Positions 26,141 to 38,379 of a stretch of DNA of 46,997 nucleotides are shown one piece after another. A program made the position numbers and the translations under genes. Positions within the stretch are counted from its first letter, which is position 1. The number at the start of each line of letters is the position of its first letter. This stretch comes from Mycolicibacterium sphagni. Its GTDB lineage: Bacteria; Actinomycetota; Actinomycetes; Mycobacteriales; Mycobacteriaceae. Below the pieces are notes generated by a model that was not told where the DNA came from, made no database searches, and saw only the letters and a program-made list of their open reading frames with translations. The stretch is from the NCBI RefSeq assembly GCF_002250655.1, contig NZ_NOZR01000037.1, forward strand, positions 1 to 46,997, written 5' to 3'.

Positions 26141-27316
26141 TCACAGTCCCAGGATCGTCGAGGAGATGATGGTGCGCTGGACCTCGTTGCTTCCGCCGTA
26201 GATCGAGGTCTTGCGGTAGTTCAGGTATTTCGGCGCGGCGTGTTGAGCCCACTGCGGCGATTCGATATCGGCGCCGCCGTCGAACGGCAGGGCATCCGGT
26301 CCGGCTACCTCCACCGCGAGTTCGGTGATGGCCTGCTGCAGTTGGCTGCCGCGCAGCTTGAGAATGGATGACGCGGGATTCGGCTTGCCGGTGGCCTCGT
26401 CACCGCTGACCCGCAGCTGCGTGAGTTCCAGTGCCAGCAGCTCGTTTTCGATCTCGGCGACCTTGGCCGCGAACAGCGGGTCCTCGAGCAGGCTGCCCGC
26501 CCCGACCTTGGTCTGTGCGGCGTTCTCCTTGACGTCGGCGAGCCACAGCTTGGTGGTGCCGACGCGTGCGATGCCGGTGCGCTCGTTAGACAGCAGGAAC
26601 TTCGCGTACGTCCAGCCCTGGTTCTCTTCACCGACAAGCTGGTTGACGGGCACGCGAACGTCTTCGAAGAAGACCTCGTTGACCTCGTAGCTGCCGTCGA
26701 TCAGCTTGATCGGCCGGATCGTGATGCCCGGGGTGGACATCTCGACCAGGATGAACGAGATGCCGGCCTGCTTCTTCGGCGCGTCGGGATTGGTGCGCGC
26801 AAGCACGAAGATCCAGTCGGCGTACTGGCCCAGCGTTGTCCAGGTCTTCTGCCCGTTGATGACGTACTCGTCGCCGTCGCGAATCGCCACGGTGCGCAGT
26901 GAGGCGAGGTCAGAGCCGGCTTCCGGTTCGGAAAAGCCCTGGCACCACCAGATGTCGAGGTTGGCGGTCGGGGGCAGGAAGCGCTCCTTGATCTCCTGCG
27001 ATCCGAAGTGGGCGATCACCGGCCCGACCATGCTGGCGTTGAAGGCCAGCGGCTCGGGAACGCACGCCATGCGCATCTCGTCGGCCCAGATCTGCCGCTG
27101 CAGCGGGGTCCAGTCCTTGCCGCCCCATTCGACGGGCCAGTTCGGCACACCCAGGCCGGCCTTGTTCAGGATCCGCTGGGTCGTGATCGCGTCGTCCGGG
27201 AAGTTCAGGGTGTCGGTGCGCGCCCGCTCGCGGATGTCGGCGGGGACTTCGGTGGTGAAGAACTCGCGCAACTCGTCGCGGAACGACGCGTCTTCGTCGC
27301 TTAATGCCAGTCTCAC
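26141..27316 (-). CDS. Acyl-CoA dehydrogenase, larger subunit of a pair
   Basis: The 391-residue flavoprotein shows the ACAD signature CQGFSEPEAGSDLASLRT, the FAD-contacting WTTLGQYADWIFVLART, and a C terminus ending in the pattern YGGSNEVQRTIIS. It is the first gene of the two-gene operon. GTG 27316 is the only reasonable start, with a weak ribosome site. The N-terminal region PNWPVEWGGKDWTPLQ resembles mycobacterial FadE17-like proteins. Together with its partner it would desaturate an acyl-CoA, passing electrons to ETF. Confidence 0.92.
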   Translation of the reverse strand: MRLALSDEDASFRDELREFFTTEVPADIRERARTDTLNFPDDAITTQRILNKAGLGVPNWPVEWGGKDWTPLQRQIWADEMRMACVPEPLAFNASMVGPVIAHFGSQEIKERFLPPTANLDIWWCQGFSEPEAGSDLASLRTVAIRDGDEYVINGQKTWTTLGQYADWIFVLARTNPDAPKKQAGISFILVEMSTPGITIRPIKLIDGSYEVNEVFFEDVRVPVNQLVGEENQGWTYAKFLLSNERTGIARVGTTKLWLADVKENAAQTKVGAGSLLEDPLFAAKVAEIENELLALELTQLRVSGDEATGKPNPASSILKLRGSQLQQAITELAVEVAGPDALPFDGGADIESPQWAQHAAPKYLNYRKTSIYGGSNEVQRTIISSTILGL

Positions 27317-27436
27317 GAGGCCAACCTCGATTCGTTGTTACTCGGCGGTATCTCAGTGCACGTTAGCGCAGCCCTACCAACCGGTCGGCAGGACCACCCT
27401 TAGACCGGCGATTCGCGACTGTGGCCGGCCCCGTGA

Positions 27437-28327
27437 TCAGCCCCGGAAGCCGGGACCGCGCCTGCGCAGATACCGCTCGAATTCGGCGGCCAGCGCGTCG
27501 CCGTCCACCTTGGACAGTGCCTCGTTCATGTCCACGTCGGCGTCACCGCGCTGCTCGAGGGAGGCCACGTACTCGGCGATCTCCTCGTCCTCGGCGGTCA
27601 TCTCGGTCACCGCCTGCTCCCACTCCTCGGCCTGGACGGGCAAGTCGGCCAGCGGCACCTCGATGTCGAGGACATCTTCGACGCGGCGCAGCAGCGCCAC
27701 GGTGGCCTTCGGATTGGGCGGCTGCGACACGTAGTGGGGAACGGCGGCCCAGAACGTCACCGCCGGGATGCCCGCCGCCACGCAGGCGTCCTGGAACACG
27801 CCGGCGATACCCGTCGGGCCCTCGTACCGGGTTTCCTCGAGGCCGAAGAACTTGGCCGACTCGGGGGAGTAGGCCGCACCCGACACCGGCACCGGCCTGG
27901 TGTGCGGCGTGTCGGCCAGCAGCGCCCCGAGGATCACGACGGTGTCCACGTTCAGCTTGTCGGCGATCGCCAGCAGCTCGGCGCAGAACGTGCGCCACCG
28001 CATGTTGGGCTCCACCCCGTGCATCAGCACGATGTCGCGGTCCGAGCCGGGCGGTCGGCAGTGTGAAATCCGCATCGAAGGCCACACCAGTTCGCGCGTC
28101 ACGCCATCCACTTGCCGGATCACCGGACGATTCACCTGGTAGTCGTAGTAGGCCTCGTCGTCGATCTCGATGAGCGTATCGGCTTCCCAGATGGCATCCA
28201 GGTGCTCCAGCGCGTCGCTGGCGGCGTCTCCGGCGTCGTTCCACCCCTCGAAGGCCGCGACAATGATGGTGTTCTGCAGTTCGGGCAGGTCCGGGCCTTT
28301 CGCGCCGCTGAAGTTCGACGGGGTCAC
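27437..28327 (-). CDS. PAC2-family protein (Rv2125 type)
   Basis: The 296-residue protein belongs to the PAC2 family, whose eukaryotic members are proteasome assembly chaperones. Visible family features include VAAFEGWNDAGDAAS at the start, IVLMHGVEPNMRW in the middle, and LGALLADTPHTRPVPV. The C-terminal third is acidic and helical. Actinobacteria have a proteasome, so an assembly or adaptor role has been proposed, but this is not proven. GTG 28327 is the start. The 318 bp to metH hold the metH leader. Confidence 0.9.
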   Translation of the reverse strand: MTPSNFSGAKGPDLPELQNTIIVAAFEGWNDAGDAASDALEHLDAIWEADTLIEIDDEAYYDYQVNRPVIRQVDGVTRELVWPSMRISHCRPPGSDRDIVLMHGVEPNMRWRTFCAELLAIADKLNVDTVVILGALLADTPHTRPVPVSGAAYSPESAKFFGLEETRYEGPTGIAGVFQDACVAAGIPAVTFWAAVPHYVSQPPNPKATVALLRRVEDVLDIEVPLADLPVQAEEWEQAVTEMTAEDEEIAEYVASLEQRGDADVDMNEALSKVDGDALAAEFERYLRRRGPGFRG

Positions 28328-28551
28328 GAGTTCAGCGTAAGGGTTGATCGGCCGCGATGAGCCTTCTCAGACCGACTGCTCGGGCGTGGTGACTGGTGCT
28401 GACGATCACGGCCAAGGCGCCGACGGCGAAATACGTTCGGCTGCAAACTGGTTAACCTGGATAACTATGGCGATGCCGACACGATGGGCGACCCCAATCG
28501 GATCGAGCTGAGCTGGGCGTCCAGCCGCCGGGCGACGACGTAGACTTTTCA

Positions 28552-28645
28552 CCGTCGAGAGGCGTTGCAACGGTTCTCCGGTCCATGCCGGTGACCGCCA
28601 CGCTCGGCAGAGTCAAGGACGCCTTCCGTAATGGAAGGAGCGTAC
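28552..28645 (+). promoter_or_regulatory. SAH riboswitch with anti-Shine-Dalgarno switch, metH leader
   Basis: The leader can be laid on the S-adenosylhomocysteine riboswitch as I remember it. P1 is GUCGAG (28554-28559) with CUCGGC (28603-28608). The core UUGCAAC follows. P2 is a hairpin with GGUU/GACC and CCGG/CCGG (28572-28596). CCACG precedes the P1 3' strand. The pseudoknot P4 is AGGCGU (28560-28565) with ACGCCU (28619-28624). CCUUCC (28622-28627) can instead pair perfectly with GGAAGG (28633-28638), the metH ribosome site, around a 5-nt loop. P4 and this hairpin are mutually exclusive, so SAH binding should free the ribosome site and turn metH on. A possible -10 (TAACTAT) lies near 28459. 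Confidence 0.82.
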
Positions 28646-32410
<3,765 letters not shown>

Positions 32411-32426
32411 CCCTACGCCCGCCCGG

Positions 32427-35090
32427 CTACACCCGCCCGGCCCTGAAGTACAGGTTCCCCCGGAACTGCAGCAGCAGGGCGACGGTTGCCGTCCACCCGG
32501 TCTGGTGACTGGCGCCGAGCCCGCGGCCGGTGTCGCCGTCGAAGTACTCGTGGAAGGGAACCAGATCGCGCCAGTGCGGATCGGTCTGGAAATACTCGTT
32601 GTCGCCGAACACCGCCCGCCGGCCGGTCTCGTCGCGGACCAGGAGGCCGGTGAGTTGGCGGGCCAACCGGTCGGCCACCACCTGTAGCGACACCTGATCG
32701 GCCGACCCTGCCGGATCGGGAACGCGGTAGTCCTCGCCGAGGAATCGCGCGTAGGAGTTGAGTGCTTGGACCAGAAGGAAATTGGTCGGCAGCCACACTG
32801 GCCCGCGCCAGTTGGAGTTTCCGCCGAACATCCGGCTGCGTGATTCCGCAGGCTGATAGTCGACGACGTAATCCTTACCGTCGGCGTGGTAGGTGTACGG
32901 GTGGTCGCGGTGATATCGCGACAGCGATCGGATTCCGTTGGGGGAGAGGAACTGTTCGGGGTCCAGGAGCCGCTGCAGGATTTTCGTGAGCCGGTCCTGG
33001 TGGACGACGCCGATCATGAGATGCGAACCGTCACCGCCCGACATCACCAACTGGACATCGTCCTCGGTGTGCTCGTAGGTCTGTGCCAGCGCTTCCAGGC
33101 AGTCCTCGATGGTCGTTGTCACGTCAGTCGCGCTGGTGGGAATGGCGATCGCTGCGAACAGCGGAACGACCGCCTGCATGGAGAACACTTCCAGCGATCT
33201 GCTTGTGCCGTCCGGCATCTCGATGACGTCGTGATAGAAGTTCGTGCCCTCGTTCCAGAAGCTGACCCGATAGGTGCCCTTCTCCAGCGCGTTGGCCACC
33301 AGCCAGGCATCCCACACCCACCGGCTGAACATGTCGGTGTAGCTCGGATCCTGGTGGGACAGTTCGATCGCCATCTCCAGCAGATGGAAGATCAGCGCCG
33401 CCATCCACGCGGTGCCGTCGACTTCGGCGAGTTCACCACCGATGGGCAGCGGCTCGTCCCGGTCGAACACCCCGATGTTGTCCATGCCGAGGAACCCACC
33501 CCCGAACACGCCCCGATTGGTGTCGTCCTTCTGGTTGAGCCACCACATGGCGTTGAGGGTCGCCGACCGGTACGCGGTGGCCAGGAAATCCCAGTCACCG
33601 ACGCCGCTGCGAAGTTGGTCGAGTTGGTAGATCTGCCAGGCTGCCCAGGCGTGCACAGGTGGGTTGGTATCGCCGAATTTCCATTCGTACGCCGGGATCT
33701 GGCCGTGTGGATGCTGTGCGGTGGAATCGTGCAGCACGAGCACCTGCGCCTTGGCGAACTCGGGATCGATGAGCGCCATGGCAAGGCAGTGGAACGCCAG
33801 GTCCCAGGCGGCGAACCAGGGGTACTCCCACGCGTCGGGCATCAGGATCACATCACTGACGGCGAAGTGCTGCCAGTCTCGGTTGCGGCCGGCCCAGCGT
33901 TCGCGCGGTGGAGTCGGTTGTTTCGGATCGCCTTTGAGCCAGCGCCGCACCGCATAGTTGTAGAACTGTTTGCACCACAACAGCCCGGCGAAGGCCTGGC
34001 GTTGCACGAGCCGTTCGTCGTCGCTCAAATCTGCCGTCGCGACGTCGAGGTAGAATTCGTCGGCCTCGCGTTGGCGTTCTGCCAGCACCGCATCGGCGCG
34101 GCCCGGTGTGGGATCTGCATCCGTGGCGGCGAAATGCACGGTAATGGTGTAGGTTTCGCCGGATTGCAGGGTCGTTGACACGTGGGCGGCCACCTTGCTG
34201 CCCTCGGCGGCGGCGACAGCGTCGGAGATCCCGTGGACGACGTAGTCGTTGATGGCGTCCTTGGTGGTGGGTGATGCGTTGGCCGAGGCGAACAGCAGGC
34301 GATTGTTGGTCTCGTTCTCGCAGAACAACAATCGAGGACTATCTTCGCCCGACGTGGTGACCGTGAACCACCGCTGACCGAGCTTCGGGTGCCAGGTGCT
34401 CGCCGCGCCGTCACCGCAGGCGGTGATCCGCGGCCGTTCCTGGTCCGGGTCCCACGACCAGGTGTTGCGATACCAGAGCTGAGGCAGCACGTGGATCGGT
34501 GCGGCCTCAGGCCCTCGGTTGATCACCGTGATCCGGCAGTAGACGTCCTCCGGGCCGTCCTTGGCGTAGGTCACATCGACGTCGAAATACCTTTGCTCCA
34601 GCCATTGTTCGCGCAATGCGTCAAACAACTCGTACTCGTCGTCCTGGGGTCCGCGTTGCTGGTTGGTGTGCAGCAGATCCTCATAGGGGAATGAAGCCTG
34701 CGGGTACTTGTAGACCATCGACGCATAGGCGTGGGTGGGCAGATTATCGGTATAGAACCAGTAGTCCTTGACGTCCTCGCCGTGGTTGCCCTCCTCGTTC
34801 GCCAGCCCGTAGGGCCGCTCCTTCAGGACGGGATCGCGCCCGTTCCACAGTGCGATGCCCAGACAGATGGTCTGCTCGTCGTCGCACCAGCCCGCCAGGC
34901 CGTCCTCACTCCACCGGTACGCCCGGCTGTGGGCGTGGTCGAACGGGAAGTACGCCCAGGCATCGCCGTCGGCGCTGTAGTCCTCTCGCACGGTGCCCCA
35001 GGCACGCTCGCTCAGGTAGGTTCCCCAGCGTCGCCACGGCGACAGGCCGGAGTTGGCCTCGTCGAGGCGTGTCTGCTCGGCTGTGCTCAC
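32427..35090 (-). CDS. GH63 / MGH1-type glucosidase-like protein
   Basis: The 887-residue protein has an (alpha/alpha)6 barrel of the GH63 (mannosyl-oligosaccharide glucosidase and glucosylglycerate hydrolase) group in its second half: WYPWFAAWDLAFH-like tryptophan-rich turns, GVFGGGFLGMDNIGVFDR, the DGTAWMA stretch, and NSNWRGPVWLPTN. The N-terminal half is beta-rich. There is no signal peptide, so it acts in the cytosol. GTG 35090 overlaps the zwf stop by 4 bp, which couples it to the oxidative pentose pathway genes. Release of glucose from a storage or compatible glucoside, to feed G6PDH, is a reasonable inference. The true substrate is unknown. Confidence 0.85.
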   Translation of the reverse strand: MSTAEQTRLDEANSGLSPWRRWGTYLSERAWGTVREDYSADGDAWAYFPFDHAHSRAYRWSEDGLAGWCDDEQTICLGIALWNGRDPVLKERPYGLANEEGNHGEDVKDYWFYTDNLPTHAYASMVYKYPQASFPYEDLLHTNQQRGPQDDEYELFDALREQWLEQRYFDVDVTYAKDGPEDVYCRITVINRGPEAAPIHVLPQLWYRNTWSWDPDQERPRITACGDGAASTWHPKLGQRWFTVTTSGEDSPRLLFCENETNNRLLFASANASPTTKDAINDYVVHGISDAVAAAEGSKVAAHVSTTLQSGETYTITVHFAATDADPTPGRADAVLAERQREADEFYLDVATADLSDDERLVQRQAFAGLLWCKQFYNYAVRRWLKGDPKQPTPPRERWAGRNRDWQHFAVSDVILMPDAWEYPWFAAWDLAFHCLAMALIDPEFAKAQVLVLHDSTAQHPHGQIPAYEWKFGDTNPPVHAWAAWQIYQLDQLRSGVGDWDFLATAYRSATLNAMWWLNQKDDTNRGVFGGGFLGMDNIGVFDRDEPLPIGGELAEVDGTAWMAALIFHLLEMAIELSHQDPSYTDMFSRWVWDAWLVANALEKGTYRVSFWNEGTNFYHDVIEMPDGTSRSLEVFSMQAVVPLFAAIAIPTSATDVTTTIEDCLEALAQTYEHTEDDVQLVMSGGDGSHLMIGVVHQDRLTKILQRLLDPEQFLSPNGIRSLSRYHRDHPYTYHADGKDYVVDYQPAESRSRMFGGNSNWRGPVWLPTNFLLVQALNSYARFLGEDYRVPDPAGSADQVSLQVVADRLARQLTGLLVRDETGRRAVFGDNEYFQTDPHWRDLVPFHEYFDGDTGRGLGASHQTGWTATVALLLQFRGNLYFRAGRV

Positions 35091-36490
35091 TGGCGCGCGG
35101 GGAGCCAGGGCTGCCGCCAGGCCGGGTGTCCGGCGACCAGTGCGTCGGCCCCCGACGGTCCCCACGAGCCCGGCTGGTAGATCTCGACCTGCGGCGGAGA
35201 TTCCAGCAGCGGCTGCACAATCCGCCAGGTCTCTTCGACAGCGTCCTCGCGGATGAACTGGCTGGAGTCGCCGTGCATGGCATCCCCGAGAAGGCGCTCA
35301 TAGGGTTCGGGTGCGTCGGCCATTTCGTCGGCGAATACCAGACAGAGATTGACAGCGCGGGTGGCGTCGTCGCCGCTTTCCTTGGCCTGCAACACCAGAT
35401 CGACGCCGGCATCGGGGTCGATCCGGAAGATCAGCTGGTTGGGCTCTTTAGCCGGCGGCAGGAACGGCAGCGGCGGCGGCCGCTTGAAGATCACCCGAAT
35501 CTCGGTGGCCCGCACCGGAAGAGCCTTGCCTGCTCTGATGAAGAAAGGCACACCTGACCAGCGCCAGTTGTCGATGTGCAACTTCAGCGCCGCGTAGGTC
35601 TCGGTTGTAGAACCGGGCGCGACACCGTCGACGTCCAGGTAGCCGGCGTACTGGCCGCGCACGTAGTGGCTGGGGTCGGCGGGACGGATGCTCTTGAACA
35701 GTTCGACCCGCTTGTCCCGGAACCCGTCTGGGCCGCCGCTGGACGGTTCGGCCGCGATCAGTCCGATCAGTTGCAGGAGGTGATTCTGCACGACGTCGCG
35801 CAACGCGCCAACCGGGTCGTAGAAGCGGCCGCGGTCCGCCACGTCGAAGTTTTCGGCCATCGTGATCTGCACGGCCTCGATCCGGTCGCGATTCCACAGT
35901 GGCTCGATGATCGAGTTGGAGAACCGGATGTAGCGGATGTCCATCGCCGGCTCTTTGCCCAGGAAGTGGTCGATGCGGTAGATCTGCCACTCCTGCAGGT
36001 GGGCGCTCAACTGATCGTTGAGCTCCTTGGCCGACGAAAGGTCATGCCCGAACGGCTTTTCCACCACGACCCGGGCGTTGGCGGTAAGGCCGGCGCCTGC
36101 AAGGCCATCCACCACCCGGCCGAAAAGAAACGGCGGAACCTCCAGGTAGAAAACCGGATTCGTGCGTCCGCTGATGGCTGCGGCCACCTTGCCGTAGGTC
36201 GCCGGGTCAGCGAAATCACCGGACACCATCGACAGTCGGGCCGCGAAACGCCCGAAGACAGCATCGTCCACCGGCTCGCCGGTGGCCTCGATGGCGGCCC
36301 TGGCATGCTCCCGCAGCGTGTCGGCGGACCAATCGTCGAGCGCGACGCCGACGATCGGGCAGTCAAGCAGTCCGCGCCGCTCCAGGCGGTACAGCGAGCG
36401 GAAGGTCATCTTCCTCGCCAGGTCTCCGGTGATGCCGAAGACCACCAGGACATCTGCGGCGGTGCCTTTTTGAGTGCTCACCGGCGTCAC
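35087..36490 (-). CDS. zwf: Glucose-6-phosphate 1-dehydrogenase
   Basis: The 467-residue enzyme oxidises glucose-6-phosphate to 6-phosphogluconolactone. The family motifs are the nucleotide-binding FGITGDLARKM, EKPFGHDLSSA, the active-site RIDHFLGKE, and NWRWSGVPFFIRAGK. It resembles the Zwf1 (Rv1121) branch more than the OpcA-dependent Zwf2. GTG 36490 overlaps the gnd stop in a GTGA; GTG 36481 is an alternative three codons later. The gene is the second of a three-gene overlapping operon with gnd and the glucosidase. No lactonase is encoded in the operon. Confidence 0.95.
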   Translation of the reverse strand: MTPVSTQKGTAADVLVVFGITGDLARKMTFRSLYRLERRGLLDCPIVGVALDDWSADTLREHARAAIEATGEPVDDAVFGRFAARLSMVSGDFADPATYGKVAAAISGRTNPVFYLEVPPFLFGRVVDGLAGAGLTANARVVVEKPFGHDLSSAKELNDQLSAHLQEWQIYRIDHFLGKEPAMDIRYIRFSNSIIEPLWNRDRIEAVQITMAENFDVADRGRFYDPVGALRDVVQNHLLQLIGLIAAEPSSGGPDGFRDKRVELFKSIRPADPSHYVRGQYAGYLDVDGVAPGSTTETYAALKLHIDNWRWSGVPFFIRAGKALPVRATEIRVIFKRPPPLPFLPPAKEPNQLIFRIDPDAGVDLVLQAKESGDDATRAVNLCLVFADEMADAPEPYERLLGDAMHGDSSQFIREDAVEETWRIVQPLLESPPQVEIYQPGSWGPSGADALVAGHPAWRQPWLPARQ

Positions 36491-37518
36491 TTCTTCTCCG
36501 CGTGGCCGCCGAACTCGCTGCGCATCGCCGAACATATCTGGTCGGTGAACTCGCCGAGCTCGCGCGACTGGAAGCGCTCGTAAAGCGCGGTGGTGATGAC
36601 CGGGGCCGGGACGCCTTCGTCCACGGCGGCGAGCACCGTCCACCGCCCTTCGCCGGAATCGGACACCCGCCCGGAGAACTGTTCGAGTTCAGGGGAGGCG
36701 GCGAACGCGTCCGCGATGAGATCCACCAGCCAGGATCCCACCACCGATCCGCGGCGCCACACCTCGGCGACCTCGCCGACGTTGATGTCGTACTGATAGG
36801 CCCACGGGTCGCGCAGCGGGGTGGTCTCGGCGTCGACCACTCGATCGACCTTGCCGGCGTTGGCATGTTTGATGATGCTGAGCCCTTCGGCGATGGCCGC
36901 CATCATCCCGTACTCGACACCGTTGTGAACCATCTTCACGAAGTGCCCGGCGCCGTTGGGTCCGCAGTGCAGGTAGCCCTCGGGTGCGGTGCCACCAGCG
37001 TTTGCCGGCCGGCTTGGGGTGGGGTCGGCGGTGCCGATCCCCGGCGCGATGGTCTTGAAGATCGGGTCGAGGCGGGTGACGACCTCGGTCTCGCCGCCGA
37101 TCATCAGGCAGTAGCCGCGGTCCAGCCCCCACACGCCGCCACTCGTGCCGCAATCGACATAGTGCAGGCCTTTCTCGGCAAGTTTCTGTGCACGGGTGAT
37201 GTCGTCGCGGTAGTACGAGTTGCCACCGTCGATCAGCGTGTCCCCGGACGCCAGCAGCGGGACGAGGGCATCGAGGGTCGAGTCGACGATCGCGGCGGGC
37301 AGCATCAGCCAGATGGCACGCGGGGCGTCGAGCTTGCCGACAAACTCTTCGAGGGTGGCCGAGCCGGTGGCCCCTTCGGTTTCCAATTCGCTGACCGCGG
37401 CGGCGTTCACGTCGTAGACGACGCACTTGTGTCCGTCCCGCATCAACCGTCGAACGAGGTTCGCCCCCATTCGGCCCAAGCCGATCATGCCGAGCTGCAT
37501 CGGTGTCGCAGTGACCAC
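36487..37518 (-). CDS. gnd: 6-phosphogluconate dehydrogenase, short type (Gnd2-like)
   Basis: The 343-residue enzyme oxidatively decarboxylates 6-phosphogluconate to ribulose-5-phosphate. It has the Rossmann motif GMIGLGRMGANLVRR, the substrate motif DCGTSGGVWG, and KMVHNGVEYGMM. At about 340 residues it is the short form, which in other bacteria often prefers NAD, rather than the 470-residue NADP form. GTG 37518 has AGGGGAG 5 bp upstream; ATG 37500 (MQLGMIGLG) is a less supported option. It is the first gene of the gnd-zwf-glucosidase operon and is divergent from a HAD phosphatase gene, sharing a 90-bp promoter region. Confidence 0.95.
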   Translation of the reverse strand: MVTATPMQLGMIGLGRMGANLVRRLMRDGHKCVVYDVNAAAVSELETEGATGSATLEEFVGKLDAPRAIWLMLPAAIVDSTLDALVPLLASGDTLIDGGNSYYRDDITRAQKLAEKGLHYVDCGTSGGVWGLDRGYCLMIGGETEVVTRLDPIFKTIAPGIGTADPTPSRPANAGGTAPEGYLHCGPNGAGHFVKMVHNGVEYGMMAAIAEGLSIIKHANAGKVDRVVDAETTPLRDPWAYQYDINVGEVAEVWRRGSVVGSWLVDLIADAFAASPELEQFSGRVSDSGEGRWTVLAAVDEGVPAPVITTALYERFQSRELGEFTDQICSAMRSEFGGHAEKK

Positions 37519-37608
37519 GTTGTCTCCCCTTGTGTTGTGCTCGTCACCCTAGTGCAGCAAACTGGCACTGATTCGAAGTCAGCGCATATTGCGTGGCACA
37601 ATCGTGCG

Positions 37609-38292
37609 GTGCGAGCGGTCTTGTGGGACATGGACGGCACCCTCGTCGACTCCGAAAAGCTCTGGGACGTCGCGATCAACGAGCTATATGCCCGACACGG
37701 TCGCGTGCTGGCACCCGAGGTCCGCGACGCTACGGTGGGCGGCTCGGCCGAAGGTGTGATCCGCATCGTGTTCGACGATCTGGGTCTGGACCCGGACCCG
37801 CAGCGGATGGCCGAGGTCGCCGACTGGATGCACGATTACGTCGGCGAATTGTTCACCACCGGGTTGCCGTGGTGCTCCGGGGCTCGGGAACTGCTCGATG
37901 CGCTGTCGGCCGCCGACGTCCCGATGGCGTTGGTGACGAACACTCGCCGGGAACTGACCGAGAATGCACTGAATAGCATTGGCAGGGAATACTTTTCGGT
38001 CACCGTGTGCGGTGACGAGGTACCGGACGGCAAGCCCGCACCCGACGTCTACCTACGCGCCGCGCAGTTGCTCGGCGTCGATGCGGGTGCTTGCCTGGCG
38101 ATCGAGGACTCGGTCACCGGTGCCGCTGCCGCCGAAGCCGCAGGCTGTCCGGTATTGGTGGTGCCCAACGAGGTCGAGGTGCCCAGCAGCCCGCGCCGGC
38201 GCCATGTCTCGTCGCTTACCGATCTGGGTGTCGCGCAGCTGCGGCACATCCACGCAGAACTGCAGCTCGGACTTGGCGAGCGTTCGGCCTAA
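37609..38292 (+). CDS. HAD-superfamily phosphatase/phosphomutase (subfamily IA)
   Basis: The 227-residue protein carries the four HAD motifs: WDMDGTLVDSE (nucleophile and acid Asp), VTNT, the Lys of DGKPAPDVY, and EDSVTGAAAA. A helical cap follows the first motif, as in beta-phosphoglucomutase and sugar-phosphate phosphatases. GTG 37609 is the start directly before the first motif. It is divergent from gnd and 87 bp upstream of the glucose permease, so action on a sugar phosphate is likely, but the substrate is unknown. Confidence 0.9.
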   Translation: MRAVLWDMDGTLVDSEKLWDVAINELYARHGRVLAPEVRDATVGGSAEGVIRIVFDDLGLDPDPQRMAEVADWMHDYVGELFTTGLPWCSGARELLDALSAADVPMALVTNTRRELTENALNSIGREYFSVTVCGDEVPDGKPAPDVYLRAAQLLGVDAGACLAIEDSVTGAAAAEAAGCPVLVVPNEVEVPSSPRRRHVSSLTDLGVAQLRHIHAELQLGLGERSA

Positions 38293-38354
38293 ACCGCTGC
38301 CCGATTACGCCCTGCCGCGGCGCTGACTGTGCAATCGTAGTCGCCAACAGATTT

Positions 38355-38366
38355 CGCAGCGCTGCG
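38355..38366. promoter_or_regulatory. 12-bp perfect palindrome before glcP
   Basis: CGCAGCGCTGCG is self-complementary and is flanked by TTT and GGAAA. It ends just before the AAAGGA ribosome site of the permease gene. It could be a repressor site or a small RNA hairpin next to the ribosome site. I cannot name a regulator. Confidence 0.4.
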
Positions 38367-38379
38367 GAAAGGACGCGTC

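Noticed and set aside
28328..28550. Cobalamin riboswitch before metH
   Set aside because: No B12-box-like sequence was seen; the leader instead fits the SAH aptamer.
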